Of a DNA stretch of 64,000 nucleotides, positions 20,923 through 29,137 are shown in pieces (within the stretch, counting starts at the first letter, position 1; each line of letters opens with the position of its first letter). Origin of the DNA: Rhodanobacter sp. (GTDB taxonomy: Bacteria > Pseudomonadota > Gammaproteobacteria > Xanthomonadales > Rhodanobacteraceae); contig JANJTA010000012.1 in the NCBI GenBank assembly GCA_024711345.1, positions 62,001 to 126,000 on the forward strand. The letters run 5' to 3'. The notes below the pieces were generated by a model that had not been told where the DNA came from, did not search any database, and saw only the letters and a program-made list of their open reading frames with translations. The position numbers were made by a program, and so were the translations under genes.

Positions 20923-21273
20923 TCAACCTGCCGAGCTGATCGCCGTCACCGTGCTGGCCATGCCGGCCGGATGCAGGGTGAACCGCACCGACTCGCCCAC
21001 CTTCACCTTTTGCAGCAGCGCCGGCGGGTCAGCCTTGAAGGTCATGGTCATGGCCGGCCAGCCGATGGCCGTAATGGCTTGGTGCTGGAGCGTGATCGTG
21101 CCCTTGGTGGTGTCGATGGCCTTGACGACGCCGACGCCCTGCGCCTGAGTGGGTTTCGCCGTTTGCATACCGGCCATGCCGGGCATGTTCGGGTCCATTT
21201 GTTGGGCGAACGCGGCGGTCGAGGCCAAGACCAGCGCACTGGCGCATGCGAGGGTGAAAACGTACTTCTTCAT
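20923..21273 (-). CDS. cusF: periplasmic copper/silver chaperone CusF
   Basis: A 116-residue protein with a signal peptide (about 1-23, AFA/QQ) and a CusF fold. The mature part holds TITLQHQAITAIGWPAMTMTF, in which the histidine, the cation-pi tryptophan and the two methionines of the Cu(I)/Ag(I) site are present. A Met-rich MDPNMPGMAGM stretch precedes it. CusF delivers metal to the CusCBA pump. The ATG overlaps the cusA stop (ATGA) and AGGAG is inside the end of cusA, so translation is coupled. Confidence 0.93.
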   Translation of the reverse strand: MKKYVFTLACASALVLASTAAFAQQMDPNMPGMAGMQTAKPTQAQGVGVVKAIDTTKGTITLQHQAITAIGWPAMTMTFKADPPALLQKVKVGESVRFTLHPAGMASTVTAISSAG

Positions 21274-24200
21274 GGTCGGGTCTCCTGGGGTGGATGAAAC
21301 GCTGGGGTGGACTGCGTTGCTTTGTGCAGCCGGTACCGCATCAGCAGCCGGAACGCCGCCGGCAGCACCAGCATGGTCAGCAACGCCGCGGTGACCATGC
21401 CGCCGATCATCGGCGCGGCGATGCGCTGCATGACTTCCGAGCCGGCGCCGTGGCCGAGCAGGATCGGCAGCAGGCCGGCGATGATGACTGCCACGGTCAT
21501 CGCCAGTGGCCGCACGCGCTGCGCCGCGCCCTGGCGAATCGCTTCATCCAGCGCGTCGACACCGGCGTGCGGATCGAGCGCGAGTTGCCGATCCCAGGCG
21601 TGGCGCAGGTACAGCAGCATCACCACGCCGAACTCGGCGGCGACGCCGGCCAACGCGATGAAACCGATCACCGTCGCCACCGACACCGAATGGCCCAGCA
21701 GCCAGATCAGCCACAGGCCGCCGACCAACGCCAGCGGCACGTTGGCCATGATCAGCGCCGCCTCGCTGGCACGCCGGAACACCGCGTAGATCAGCGCGAA
21801 GATGATCAGCAGCGCGACCGGAACCACCAGCTTGAGTCGCTGGGCGGCGCTGGCCAGGTATTGGAACTGACCCGACCAGTCCAGCGTGACGCCGGGCGGC
21901 AACGTGACCAGTCGCGCCACGGCCTGCTGCAGCCGGGCGACCACGCCGCCGAGGTTGCTGCTGGCCGTGTCGATGTAGACGTAGGTCGCCAGTTGGCCGT
22001 CCTCGCTCTTGAGCATCGACGGCCCCGCTGCGACCGTGAGGTCCGCGACCTGGCCCAGCGTGAGCTGGGCGCCGTTCGCGGCCACGATGGGCAACTGCCG
22101 CAGCGCCTGCACCGAATCGCGATCCACCCGCGGATAGCGCACCACGATGGGAAAGCGCTCGCGCCCTTCGATACTTTGGCCGATGGGATCGCCGCCGACC
22201 ACCGTGGCGATCAGCTGCTGGATCTGCTCCTGCGTCAATCCGTAACGTGCCGCCTCGTCGCGGCGGATGTGCACGTCGACATAGCGCCCGCTGGTCGGAC
22301 GCTCGGCCACGGCCGAGCTGACCCCAGGCACGGTCTTGGCGACCGTTTCGATGCGGTCGGCCACCGTCTGCAGCGTGGCCAGGTCGGTGCCAAGCACCTT
22401 GATGCCGATCGGGCTCTTGATGCCGGTGGAGAGCATGTCGATGCGGTCGCGGATCGGCGGCACGAACAGGTTCGTCAAGCCCGGCACGTGCACGGCCCGA
22501 TCGAGATCGGCCTTGATCCTGGCCATCGTCATGCCGGGGCGCCACTGATCCTTCGGTTTGAGGGTGATGATGGTCTCGAACATCTCCAGCGGCGCCGGAT
22601 CGGTGGCGGTGTCCGCGCGCCCCGCCTTGCCGAACACGTGGGCCACCTCGGGCACGGTCTTGAGCATGCGGTCGGTGAGCTGCAGCAACTGTGTCGCCTT
22701 GCCAGACGACAGTCCAGGCAAGGCCGTCGGCATGTACATCAGCGTGCCTTCGTCCATCGCGGGCATGAACTCGCTGCCAAGGCGGCTGAGCGGCACCAGC
22801 GCCGTGAGCAGCACCAAGGCGGCCAGCCCCAGCGTAGCCTTCGGAAAACGCAGCACCGCGTTGAGGATCGGCCGGTACAGCGCGATCAGGCCGCGATTGA
22901 TCGGATTGGCGTGCTCGGCGCGCAGACGCCCGCGCACCAGATAGCCCATCAGCACTGGCACCAGGGTGACGGCCAACCCCGCGGCGGCGGCCATCGCGTA
23001 AGTCTTGGTGAAGGCCAGCGGCTTGAACAGCTTGCCTTCCTGGCCTTGCAGCGCGAACACCGGCACGAACGACAGCGCGATGATCAGCAGGCTCACGAAC
23101 AGCGCCGGCCCCACTTCCACGGTGGCCTCGGCGATCAGCGCCCAGCGGGCGGCGCCTTGCGGTTCTTGCCCATCGTGCGCGTCGCGCCAGTGCTCCAGGT
23201 GCTTGTGGGTGTTCTCGATCATCACGATCGCCGCGTCCACCATCGCGCCGATCGCGATCGCGATGCCACCCAGCGACATCAGGTTCGCGGTGACGCCCTG
23301 CAGGTTCATCACGATGAAGGCGGCGAGCACGCCCAGCGGCAGGGTGATCACGGCGACCAGCGCCGAGCGCAGGTGACCGAGGAACAACGCGCACACCAGG
23401 GTGACGACGAGAAACTCCTCCAGCAGCTTTCGCCAGACGTTCCCCACGGTGGCCTCGATCAGCTGGGAGCGGTCGTAGGTAGGCACGATCTCGACGCCCG
23501 GCGGCAGGCTGCGTTGCAGCTGCGCCAGACGCGTCTTCACCGCCGCAATGGTGGCCTTGGCGTTCTGGCCCGAGCGCATCACGATGATGCCGCCGACCAC
23601 TTCGCCCTGGCCGTCCAGTTCGGCGAGGCCGCGCCGGAACGTCGGGCCACGCCGAACTGTCGCCACGTCGCGCAGCCGCACCGGCACGCCGTTCGTGTTG
23701 GCGACGATCGGCACGTTCTCGAAATCCGCGCGGGTCTTGAGATACCCCTCGCTGCGTACCATCAACTCGGCCTCGCCCTGCTCGATCACCGAGCCGCCGT
23801 TGGCGCCGTTGGCGGCGCGCACGGCATCGACGAGCTGCGTCACCGTGAGACCGCGCGCGGCCAGCGCCTGCGGATCGGGCACGATCTGCCAGGCGCGGTC
23901 CATGCCACCCAGCGTGGCCACCTCGGCGACGCCCGGTACGGTCTTCAATTGGAAGCGCAGGTTCCAGTTCTGCAGCGCGGTGAGCTGGCCGATGTCGTGC
24001 CGGCCGGTGCGGTCGACCAGCGCGTACTCGTAGATCCAGCCCAGCCCGGTGGCATCCGGACCAAGCGCGGGATTGACGCCGGCCGGCAGGCGGTCACGCG
24101 CCTGGCTCAGGTACTCCAGCACGCGCGAGCGCGCCCAATAGAGATCGGTGCTGTCGCTGAACAACACGTCCACGTAGGAGTCGCCGAAGAACGAGTACGC

Positions 24201-24449
24201 GCGCACCGTGGTCGCGCCGGGCACCGACAACATGGTGGTGGCCAGCGGATAGGTCACCTGATCCTCCACCACCTGCGGCGACTGGCCGGGGTAGCTGGTG
24301 CGGATGATGACCTGGGTGTCGGACAGGTCCGGTAGCGCATCGATCGAGGTATGCCACGCCGAGAGCACCCCGACCGCCGCCAGCGCCAGCGCGGCCAGCA
24401 GCACGAAGAGGCGATACCGGATCGAAACGCGGATCAGCGCGGCGATCAT
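21270..24449 (-). CDS. cusA: heavy-metal efflux RND pump CusA/SilA
   Basis: A 1059-residue HME-RND transporter, close to E. coli CusA in length. It has the N-terminal helix, the SEFMPAMDEGTLMYMP methionine motif of Cu/Ag pumps, the GGIAIAIGAMVDAAIVMIEN segment with the proton-relay acid in TM4, and a C-terminal set of helices ending VLPAAFRLLMRY. It drives proton-coupled efflux of Cu(I)/Ag(I) from the periplasm across the outer membrane with CusB and CusC. Overlaps of four bases join it to cusB and cusF. Confidence 0.95.
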   Translation of the reverse strand: MIAALIRVSIRYRLFVLLAALALAAVGVLSAWHTSIDALPDLSDTQVIIRTSYPGQSPQVVEDQVTYPLATTMLSVPGATTVRAYSFFGDSYVDVLFSDSTDLYWARSRVLEYLSQARDRLPAGVNPALGPDATGLGWIYEYALVDRTGRHDIGQLTALQNWNLRFQLKTVPGVAEVATLGGMDRAWQIVPDPQALAARGLTVTQLVDAVRAANGANGGSVIEQGEAELMVRSEGYLKTRADFENVPIVANTNGVPVRLRDVATVRRGPTFRRGLAELDGQGEVVGGIIVMRSGQNAKATIAAVKTRLAQLQRSLPPGVEIVPTYDRSQLIEATVGNVWRKLLEEFLVVTLVCALFLGHLRSALVAVITLPLGVLAAFIVMNLQGVTANLMSLGGIAIAIGAMVDAAIVMIENTHKHLEHWRDAHDGQEPQGAARWALIAEATVEVGPALFVSLLIIALSFVPVFALQGQEGKLFKPLAFTKTYAMAAAAGLAVTLVPVLMGYLVRGRLRAEHANPINRGLIALYRPILNAVLRFPKATLGLAALVLLTALVPLSRLGSEFMPAMDEGTLMYMPTALPGLSSGKATQLLQLTDRMLKTVPEVAHVFGKAGRADTATDPAPLEMFETIITLKPKDQWRPGMTMARIKADLDRAVHVPGLTNLFVPPIRDRIDMLSTGIKSPIGIKVLGTDLATLQTVADRIETVAKTVPGVSSAVAERPTSGRYVDVHIRRDEAARYGLTQEQIQQLIATVVGGDPIGQSIEGRERFPIVVRYPRVDRDSVQALRQLPIVAANGAQLTLGQVADLTVAAGPSMLKSEDGQLATYVYIDTASSNLGGVVARLQQAVARLVTLPPGVTLDWSGQFQYLASAAQRLKLVVPVALLIIFALIYAVFRRASEAALIMANVPLALVGGLWLIWLLGHSVSVATVIGFIALAGVAAEFGVVMLLYLRHAWDRQLALDPHAGVDALDEAIRQGAAQRVRPLAMTVAVIIAGLLPILLGHGAGSEVMQRIAAPMIGGMVTAALLTMLVLPAAFRLLMRYRLHKATQSTPAFHPPQETRP

Positions 24450-25720
24450 CGTTCGTCTCCCATCGGCATGCCCGGCATGGCGGTGCTGGCCGCCGGTGCG
24501 GGTGCGGACTCGCCCGTCTGCATCCGTTGCAATGCGCCGGACAGGCTGGCCTCCGAATCGATCAGGAATTGGCCGGACACCACCACGCGCTCAACGCCGG
24601 AAAGCCCCGCGAGAATCTCGGTGTAGCCGCCGGCCGAACGACCAAGGCGCACCGCCACCGGCCGGAACTGCCCGTTGCCTTCGGCCACGATCACCCGCGG
24701 TGTGTCGCTGCCAGTGGCGATCACCGCATCGTCGGGCACCACCGGTTCGGGCGAACCCGCCGCCGGCTGCAGCTCCACACTGACGAACATGCCGGGACTC
24801 AGCGCGTGGTCCGGATTGGCCAGCACGATGCGCGCACGCTGGGTGCGAGTCATGGCGTCGATATCCGGCAGCAGGGTTTCCATCTGGCCGCGGAACACCT
24901 GGCCGGGCAAGGCCGTCGCACGCACGGTCACCGGTGTGCCGGCATGCACCATGCCGGCTGCGGCCTGCGGCAACGCGGCCTCTACCCACACGGTGGACAG
25001 GCCGTTGAGCGTCATCAAGGTTTGCCCGGCACCGACCTGCTGACCTTCGCGCACGTCCAGCGCCGTGACCACGCCGTCCTGTGGCGCGTGCAGCGTGATG
25101 TAGCCGTCCCGTTCCGAGGCGATGTCCCGTGCGGTCAGGCCCAGTACCTGCAGCCGCTGTCGCGCGGCTGCGCGCAACGCCTGCGCGTCAGGGGACTGCG
25201 CGTGCTGCAACGCGCGGTATTCGGCAATCGCGCTGCTCCACTGCGGCGCCAGCAGTTCGGCCAACGGCTGCCCGGCCTTGACGGCGGTGTACGGCGCGCG
25301 TACGTCAAGCCGCTCCACCGTCGCGTCGACACGCGCGCTCACGGTGACGGCGTCGCGCAGGTTCCAGCTCACGGTGCCGGGCACTTGAAGCTGGGCCGCC
25401 AATACCCGGCGCACTACAGGTGCGGTGCGCACGCCCAGGTTCTGCACGGTGGCCGGATCGATGCGCACCACGTTCTTGTCGGTGCTGCCGCCATTCGCAT
25501 ACTTGGGCACCATTTGCATGCCCATCGGCGACAAGCCGGGATGGTCGAAGTGCTGCTCGGGCACCATCGTGTCGTACCAGTACAGCACCTTGCGTTGTGT
25601 GCTCGAGGACGCGCTGGCCGGCGTCGACGCGGAGCCGACATGGTGACCACCGACATACCCCAGCGCTAGCAACACGGCGGCACCCGCCAGCGCGCCGATC
25701 ACGATACCGATCCGTTTCAT
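24446..25720 (-). CDS. cusB: efflux periplasmic adaptor CusB
   Basis: A 424-residue membrane-fusion protein with a single N-terminal membrane anchor (IGIVIGALAGAAVLLALGYV). It has the heavy-metal adaptor motif YWYDTMVPEQHFDHPGLSP followed by MGMQMVPKY, typical of CusB/SilB, lipoyl and beta-barrel segments, and a Met/His tail (MPGMPMGDE). It links CusA to CusC and takes metal from CusF. The start at 25720 overlaps the cusC stop by four bases. Confidence 0.94.
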   Translation of the reverse strand: MKRIGIVIGALAGAAVLLALGYVGGHHVGSASTPASASSSTQRKVLYWYDTMVPEQHFDHPGLSPMGMQMVPKYANGGSTDKNVVRIDPATVQNLGVRTAPVVRRVLAAQLQVPGTVSWNLRDAVTVSARVDATVERLDVRAPYTAVKAGQPLAELLAPQWSSAIAEYRALQHAQSPDAQALRAAARQRLQVLGLTARDIASERDGYITLHAPQDGVVTALDVREGQQVGAGQTLMTLNGLSTVWVEAALPQAAAGMVHAGTPVTVRATALPGQVFRGQMETLLPDIDAMTRTQRARIVLANPDHALSPGMFVSVELQPAAGSPEPVVPDDAVIATGSDTPRVIVAEGNGQFRPVAVRLGRSAGGYTEILAGLSGVERVVVSGQFLIDSEASLSGALQRMQTGESAPAPAASTAMPGMPMGDER

Positions 25721-27009
25721 GGCAGGTTCTCCGAAGACAGAGTGGATTCGGGCAGCAGATAGGCCAAGGCGGCCCAAGCGCGGGCGCGGGCGGCCAGTGC
25801 ATCGGCGTAGCTCAGACGCAACGCGATCTCGTCGCGTCGTGCATCCAGCCACGGCTGCAGCGTGCCGCCGCCACGATAGGCGGCCAGCGCCACCCGGCTG
25901 CGGTCACGCGCCAGCGGCAGCAGCGCCGTGCGATCGCGTGCGATCTGCCGCCCCCAGCCCTGCCAGGCGGCGACGTCGCGCGCGACGGTTTCGCGTTGCG
26001 CGCGGCGGGCATCCTCGTGCGCCGACTCGACCGCATCGCGTTGCGCCTGCTTCGCGCTGATGTCGCGGTCTTGCCGGTTGCGCGTGAACAGCGGCAGGCT
26101 CACGCCGACCTGCACCATCACCATGTCGGACAGATACGGCGCACGGTGACCGTAGGTCACGTCCACACTCCAGTCCGGATGCTTCGAGGCGCGCGCCTGC
26201 GCCAGCGCGGCGTCGGCCACCTGCTCGCGGGCTTGCCACGCCTGCATTGGCGCCTGCCGATCGGTGTGCTGTTCGAGTTGATCCGGCGCGACCGGCAACT
26301 GGTCGAAGTCCGGGGCGTCCGCCAGCGCAGTCGGTACGTCGCCCAGCCAGCGTTGCAAGGACGCGTTTGCCGCCTGCAGATCGGCGTCGGCGGCTTCGAT
26401 CCGGTTGGCCAGCGTCAGCGCCTCGGCCTGTGCCGCCAGTACGTCCGCCGCACTGCCGGTGCCGCCGTGCAACCGCGCCTTGGCGACCTGCGCCGCGAGG
26501 GTGCTTTCGTCGCGCAAAGTTTCCAGCAAAGCGCGCTGCTGCGTGGCTGCCCATACGCCGATCCAAGCGTCGGCGATGCGCTCGCGCACGCTCTGTGCGG
26601 TGGCGGTGCGGTCGGCCTCGGCGGCATCGACCTGCGCGGCGGCAAGCGAACGATCCGCCGCGCGCGCCGCGTGCGAAGGAATCGCCTGCATCACGCCGAT
26701 CGTGCGCATGGTCATCGTGTCCGAGCGCAGGCTGAAGGCGCCCGGAGCGGTGACTGGAAAGTTGGAGACACCGAAGGTCAGCGACGGATCGGGCAGGCGC
26801 CCCGCACGCACGGCTTCATCGCGCCTTGCGTCGAGATCGGCGTTGCGCGCGGCGAGCAATGGCGCATGGATCACGCCCTGCCGCACGGCGGCGTCGAGTG
26901 TCAGGGGAGGCGCACCGGCGGTTTGGGCCGTGGCAACAGTCACCGATCCGCCCAGGATAATAAGCAGAGCCCATGCGCAACGGCGCCGGGCCAAACAGGA
27001 AAGCAGCAT
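25717..27009 (-). CDS. cusC: TolC-family outer-membrane channel CusC/CzcC
   Basis: A 430-residue outer-membrane efflux protein: signal peptide (about 1-28, ATAQT), then two TolC-type repeats (LTLDAAVRQGVIHAPLLAARNADLDAR and the later DVTYGHRAPYLSDMVMVQVGVSLPLF). It has no lipobox cysteine at the cleavage site, unlike CusC of E. coli, and is nearer to CzcC-type channels. It is the exit duct of the Cus pump. Confidence 0.9.
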   Translation of the reverse strand: MLLSCLARRRCAWALLIILGGSVTVATAQTAGAPPLTLDAAVRQGVIHAPLLAARNADLDARRDEAVRAGRLPDPSLTFGVSNFPVTAPGAFSLRSDTMTMRTIGVMQAIPSHAARAADRSLAAAQVDAAEADRTATAQSVRERIADAWIGVWAATQQRALLETLRDESTLAAQVAKARLHGGTGSAADVLAAQAEALTLANRIEAADADLQAANASLQRWLGDVPTALADAPDFDQLPVAPDQLEQHTDRQAPMQAWQAREQVADAALAQARASKHPDWSVDVTYGHRAPYLSDMVMVQVGVSLPLFTRNRQDRDISAKQAQRDAVESAHEDARRAQRETVARDVAAWQGWGRQIARDRTALLPLARDRSRVALAAYRGGGTLQPWLDARRDEIALRLSYADALAARARAWAALAYLLPESTLSSENLP

Positions 27010-27084
27010 GAGGGTTCACTCCCGTGATCGATCAGGCGTCGCGCCACGCAGGCACGACGGCACCTCGGCGATGGCCGGGAGGCG

Positions 27085-27501
27085 CTAGATCAACAGGGAG
27101 CAGAACCGCAGGGTGGGAGGTGGATCGGGACGATGCAGGGCCGTGTTCGGCAGGGCGATCCGATCTGCTGTGTTCGCAAGGATCCCCAGCGTCGTGGGCG
27201 ACGTCGAAGCGAGCAGAAGCGGTGGCACCGTCGGCAGGCTGGCATCGTGCGTCGATACCGTCGTGCCGGCGCAGTGTTCGGTACAACGCGGATCCACACC
27301 GTGCTGATGCGAGGTTGGCATCTTTGCCGTAGATCCCATGCCCATAGCCGCACAGTGACTCGTCATGGCGACGTTTATCGGGGCAGTGGGCAAGGTGCAG
27401 GCGTAGGCCGCCATGGCCAGTTGCTGGAACAGCAGACAGAACAGCGAGACAACAGTCCAAAGGACTCGGCGACGACGGCTGATGTGAAAGCGTTTGCGCA
27501 T
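27085..27501 (-). CDS. small secreted Cys/His-rich protein leading the cus operon
   Basis: A 138-residue protein with an Arg-rich N-region and a signal sequence (VLWTVVSLFCLLFQQLAMAAYA). The mature part has metal-ligand clusters: MTSHCAAMGMGS, SHQHGVDPRCTEHCAG and a terminal CSLL. This resembles small periplasmic copper-binding proteins that precede cus-type operons, but I cannot name the family. It lies 75 bases before cusC. The MerR-type promoter's -10 box ends only 9 bases before the ATG, so the mRNA would be nearly leaderless. Confidence 0.7.
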   Translation of the reverse strand: MRKRFHISRRRRVLWTVVSLFCLLFQQLAMAAYACTLPTAPINVAMTSHCAAMGMGSTAKMPTSHQHGVDPRCTEHCAGTTVSTHDASLPTVPPLLLASTSPTTLGILANTADRIALPNTALHRPDPPPTLRFCSLLI

Positions 27502-27510
27502 GGCACTGTC

Positions 27511-27542
27511 ATCATAGCGCAGCTGGAGTCGAGTCCAGTCAA
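27511..27542 (-). promoter_or_regulatory. MerR-family-type promoter of the cus operon
   Basis: On the minus strand, -35 TTGACT (27537-27542) and -10 TATGAT (27511-27516) are 20 bases apart. The spacer contains CTGGA-N6-TCCAG, a dyad like those bound by ZntR/CadR/CueR regulators, and a 20-base spacer is also found in the zntA promoter. This implies an activator of the MerR family. The only such regulator in the window is the Hg-type MerR at 19909, whose own operator differs. Confidence 0.75.
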
Positions 27543-27740
27543 GGGGCGACAGTGTGGATGGTGCACCACTCCAGCGATCCTCAGGAGGAGCCTGATGGGG
27601 TGTCGATAGTGAGGCATGAATGACCTCGATTTGGTCTTGACATCGGCAGATTCCATGCGTACCGTTCGCCCGCCGCCAGAAAGCCTCTCTGCCTTCCGGT
27701 GGCACTTCCCAGACAACCAAACCACGAGAAATGGACAGTT

Positions 27741-27906
27741 ACCCTCCTAGTCGATACGCCAGCTTCGGACGCACCGTGCCGGTGTTGGCGTGCCCGTTGA
27801 ACAACGCAAGCCCTGACGGCGGCCGCGCTCGGTCGGCCGGCGCTTTCCACGACTAGGAAAGTCCGGCTCACCTGCCGCGCCACCGTTGGCGCGAACAAGG
27901 TGAGCC
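27741..27906 (+). promoter_or_regulatory. candidate structured RNA leader (unclassified)
   Basis: A 9-base stem TCCTAGTCG (27745-27753) with its complement at 27850-27858 encloses three internal hairpins: ACGCCA/TGGCGT (27756-27761, 27786-27791) capped by CACCG-tgc-CGGTG, CGTTG/CAACG (27795-27806), and GGCCG/CGGCC (27821-27838). Downstream a second element pairs GGCTCACCT (27865-27873) with AGGTGAGCC (27898-27906), with an inner CGCGCCA/TGGCGCG stem. That 3' arm contains the AAGGTG ribosome site of the next ORF. An alternative hairpin CTTTCC/GGAAAG (27843-27861) competes with the outer stem. The layout looks like a switch acting on translation. I could not match it to a known class. Confidence 0.5.
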
Positions 27907-28221
27907 ATGAACAAGCTGTACCTGCACGCAGTCCGTCGTCGCGCGGCTGGTGCCCTTCACTCCCACAATGTCCCGCGCGGTTCTTGGAACCGTGCGCGTG
28001 TCGTCGTGGCCACGACGCCCTTGCATCGCATCGTCCCCATGCGCGCGCAATGGCAGCGCAACACCGCCACCGGTGCGCTGGAATGCCGCTGGGTTTGCGA
28101 TGCACTGGCCGCGCCGCGGGCGACCCGAAACAAGACGCGTCTTGCCGCCAGTGTCCCCATGCCCCGGCCGCTTCGCGGCGCTGGCTTGCGCCCTCCGTTG
28201 CGTCAACGTGTTCGAGGATGA
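27907..28221 (+). CDS. small basic ORF after the structured leader
   Basis: A 104-residue, Arg-rich, low-complexity ORF beginning MNKLYLHAVRRRAAG. Its Shine-Dalgarno AAGGTG is buried in the 27865-27906 hairpin, 4-6 bases from the ATG. It has no recognisable domain. The stop TGA (28219-28221) lies 5 bases before the next ATG and the next gene's GAGG is within its last codons, so these ORFs look coupled. It may be a leader peptide rather than a functional protein. Confidence 0.4.
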   Translation: MNKLYLHAVRRRAAGALHSHNVPRGSWNRARVVVATTPLHRIVPMRAQWQRNTATGALECRWVCDALAAPRATRNKTRLAASVPMPRPLRGAGLRPPLRQRVRG

Positions 28222-28226
28222 GTTCC

Positions 28227-28319
28227 ATGCGACCTCCCCCTGCCGGTAACACGCCCTTCCTTCCACACTTCCGTCTGGACGCGCACGCGCTGCGCGCCGC
28301 CCGCATCGCGCCGATGTGA
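28227..28319 (+). CDS. 30-residue proline-rich ORF, possible leader peptide
   Basis: ATG at 28227 is preceded by GAGG with a 9-base gap. The peptide starts MRPPPAGNTPFLPHF and is 30 residues long. Three consecutive proline codons at positions 3-5 would stall ribosomes, as in proline-containing leaders such as mgtL ahead of Mg2+ transporters. That comparison is inference. It sits between the structured leader and the Nramp gene on the same strand. Confidence 0.4.
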   Translation: MRPPPAGNTPFLPHFRLDAHALRAARIAPM

Positions 28320-28368
28320 GCTGGCTCGCGTCCGTGTCGCCCTTGCGGCGAACCACGAGAACCGAGCC

Positions 28369-28545
28369 ATGCAACTCTTCCTGTACACCCGTCGACCGCT
28401 GCACACGTCGAACCCGTTGCTCAACGTCTACTTTTCCTGTCGCACTGCCCGGCCGTCATCGCCTGGCCTGGTGGTGACGCTGCTACGCGCCGCGGTACAT
28501 GGGTATCGCGGCCTTTGGCAGGCACGCCGCGCCCGCAACGCCTGA
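28369..28545 (+). CDS. 58-residue hypothetical ORF
   Basis: Begins MQLFLYTRRPLHTSNPLLNV and ends QARRARNA. It is basic, with one hydrophobic stretch (SPGLVVTLLRAAV). No family is recognised and the ribosome site is weak (GAG). Included because it continues the series of short frames between the leader RNA and the transporter. Confidence 0.3.
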   Translation: MQLFLYTRRPLHTSNPLLNVYFSCRTARPSSPGLVVTLLRAAVHGYRGLWQARRARNA

Positions 28546-28636
28546 GAACCCGCGAGCCCCGGCGCCGATGCGCGCAGGGGCTGTCCTGTGCGCGCCGGTG
28601 GTTTCGCTGCTGGCCAGAGAAACGGAAGACATGCCC

Positions 28637-29071
28637 ATGATGAACATCCATTTCGTCGGCGAGTGGTTCGACTGCTGCGCTCCCGAAGCACTGCTCATGG
28701 ATCCCGAAGCGGTCCGTACCCATTGCGAACTGCTGGTGGCGCGCCGTCACCTGCCCATCCGCTACGGCCACTTCACCACCACGGCCGCGCAGGGTGTGAT
28801 CGGTGCGATGACCGGCAACGGTATCCATCTGGTGGTGTGCACTTTCGCGGAACGCAACGCCGTGACAGCCGACCTGTTCGTGGAAGAAAGCGAACCGGCC
28901 GAAATCGCCGCCGCCATGCAGGTCTTCCACGGCCTGCGCGATGCGTTCCGTCCGCTGCGGGCACTGCTCCATCGCGTGCAGCCTGATGGCCTCGCGTTGC
29001 CTGTGCGGGGCCGCACGCCGTGCAAGCCCACCGAGGTATTCGCCACCAAACCGATCTTCCGCACCGCCTGA
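28637..29071 (+). CDS. SpeD-like (AdoMet decarboxylase fold) protein without the pyruvoyl site
   Basis: A 144-residue protein. The stretch GNGIHLVVCTFAERNAVTADLFV (60-82) aligns by eye with the LAESHxSxHTWPExGYAAVDxF core of bacterial S-adenosylmethionine decarboxylase, but the Glu-Ser at which SpeD cleaves itself to form pyruvate is Asn-Gly here. It would therefore be non-catalytic, perhaps a ligand-binding relative. The start at 28637 (MMNIHF) has GGAAG 8 bases upstream; 28631 is an alternative. It is 66 bases before the Nramp gene, so co-transcribed. Confidence 0.5.
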   Translation: MMNIHFVGEWFDCCAPEALLMDPEAVRTHCELLVARRHLPIRYGHFTTTAAQGVIGAMTGNGIHLVVCTFAERNAVTADLFVEESEPAEIAAAMQVFHGLRDAFRPLRALLHRVQPDGLALPVRGRTPCKPTEVFATKPIFRTA

Positions 29072-29137
29072 TACGCAGGTGGCCGCCCCCGATGGCGCGC
29101 CATCTCCCCGACCACAGTCCAACGACAGGCCTTCGCC

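Noticed and set aside
21294..24335. 1013-codon plus-strand open frame over cusA
   Set aside because: His/Arg/Gln-rich antisense frame; cusA is certain.
27741..27906. yybP-ykoY (Mn2+) or M-box (Mg2+) riboswitch
   Set aside because: The characteristic conserved loops were not found; only a generic multi-branch fold is seen.
27581..28404. minus-strand frames of about 180-240 codons over the leader region
   Set aside because: Arg/Ala-rich with no family; the structured RNA and plus-strand ORFs account for the region.
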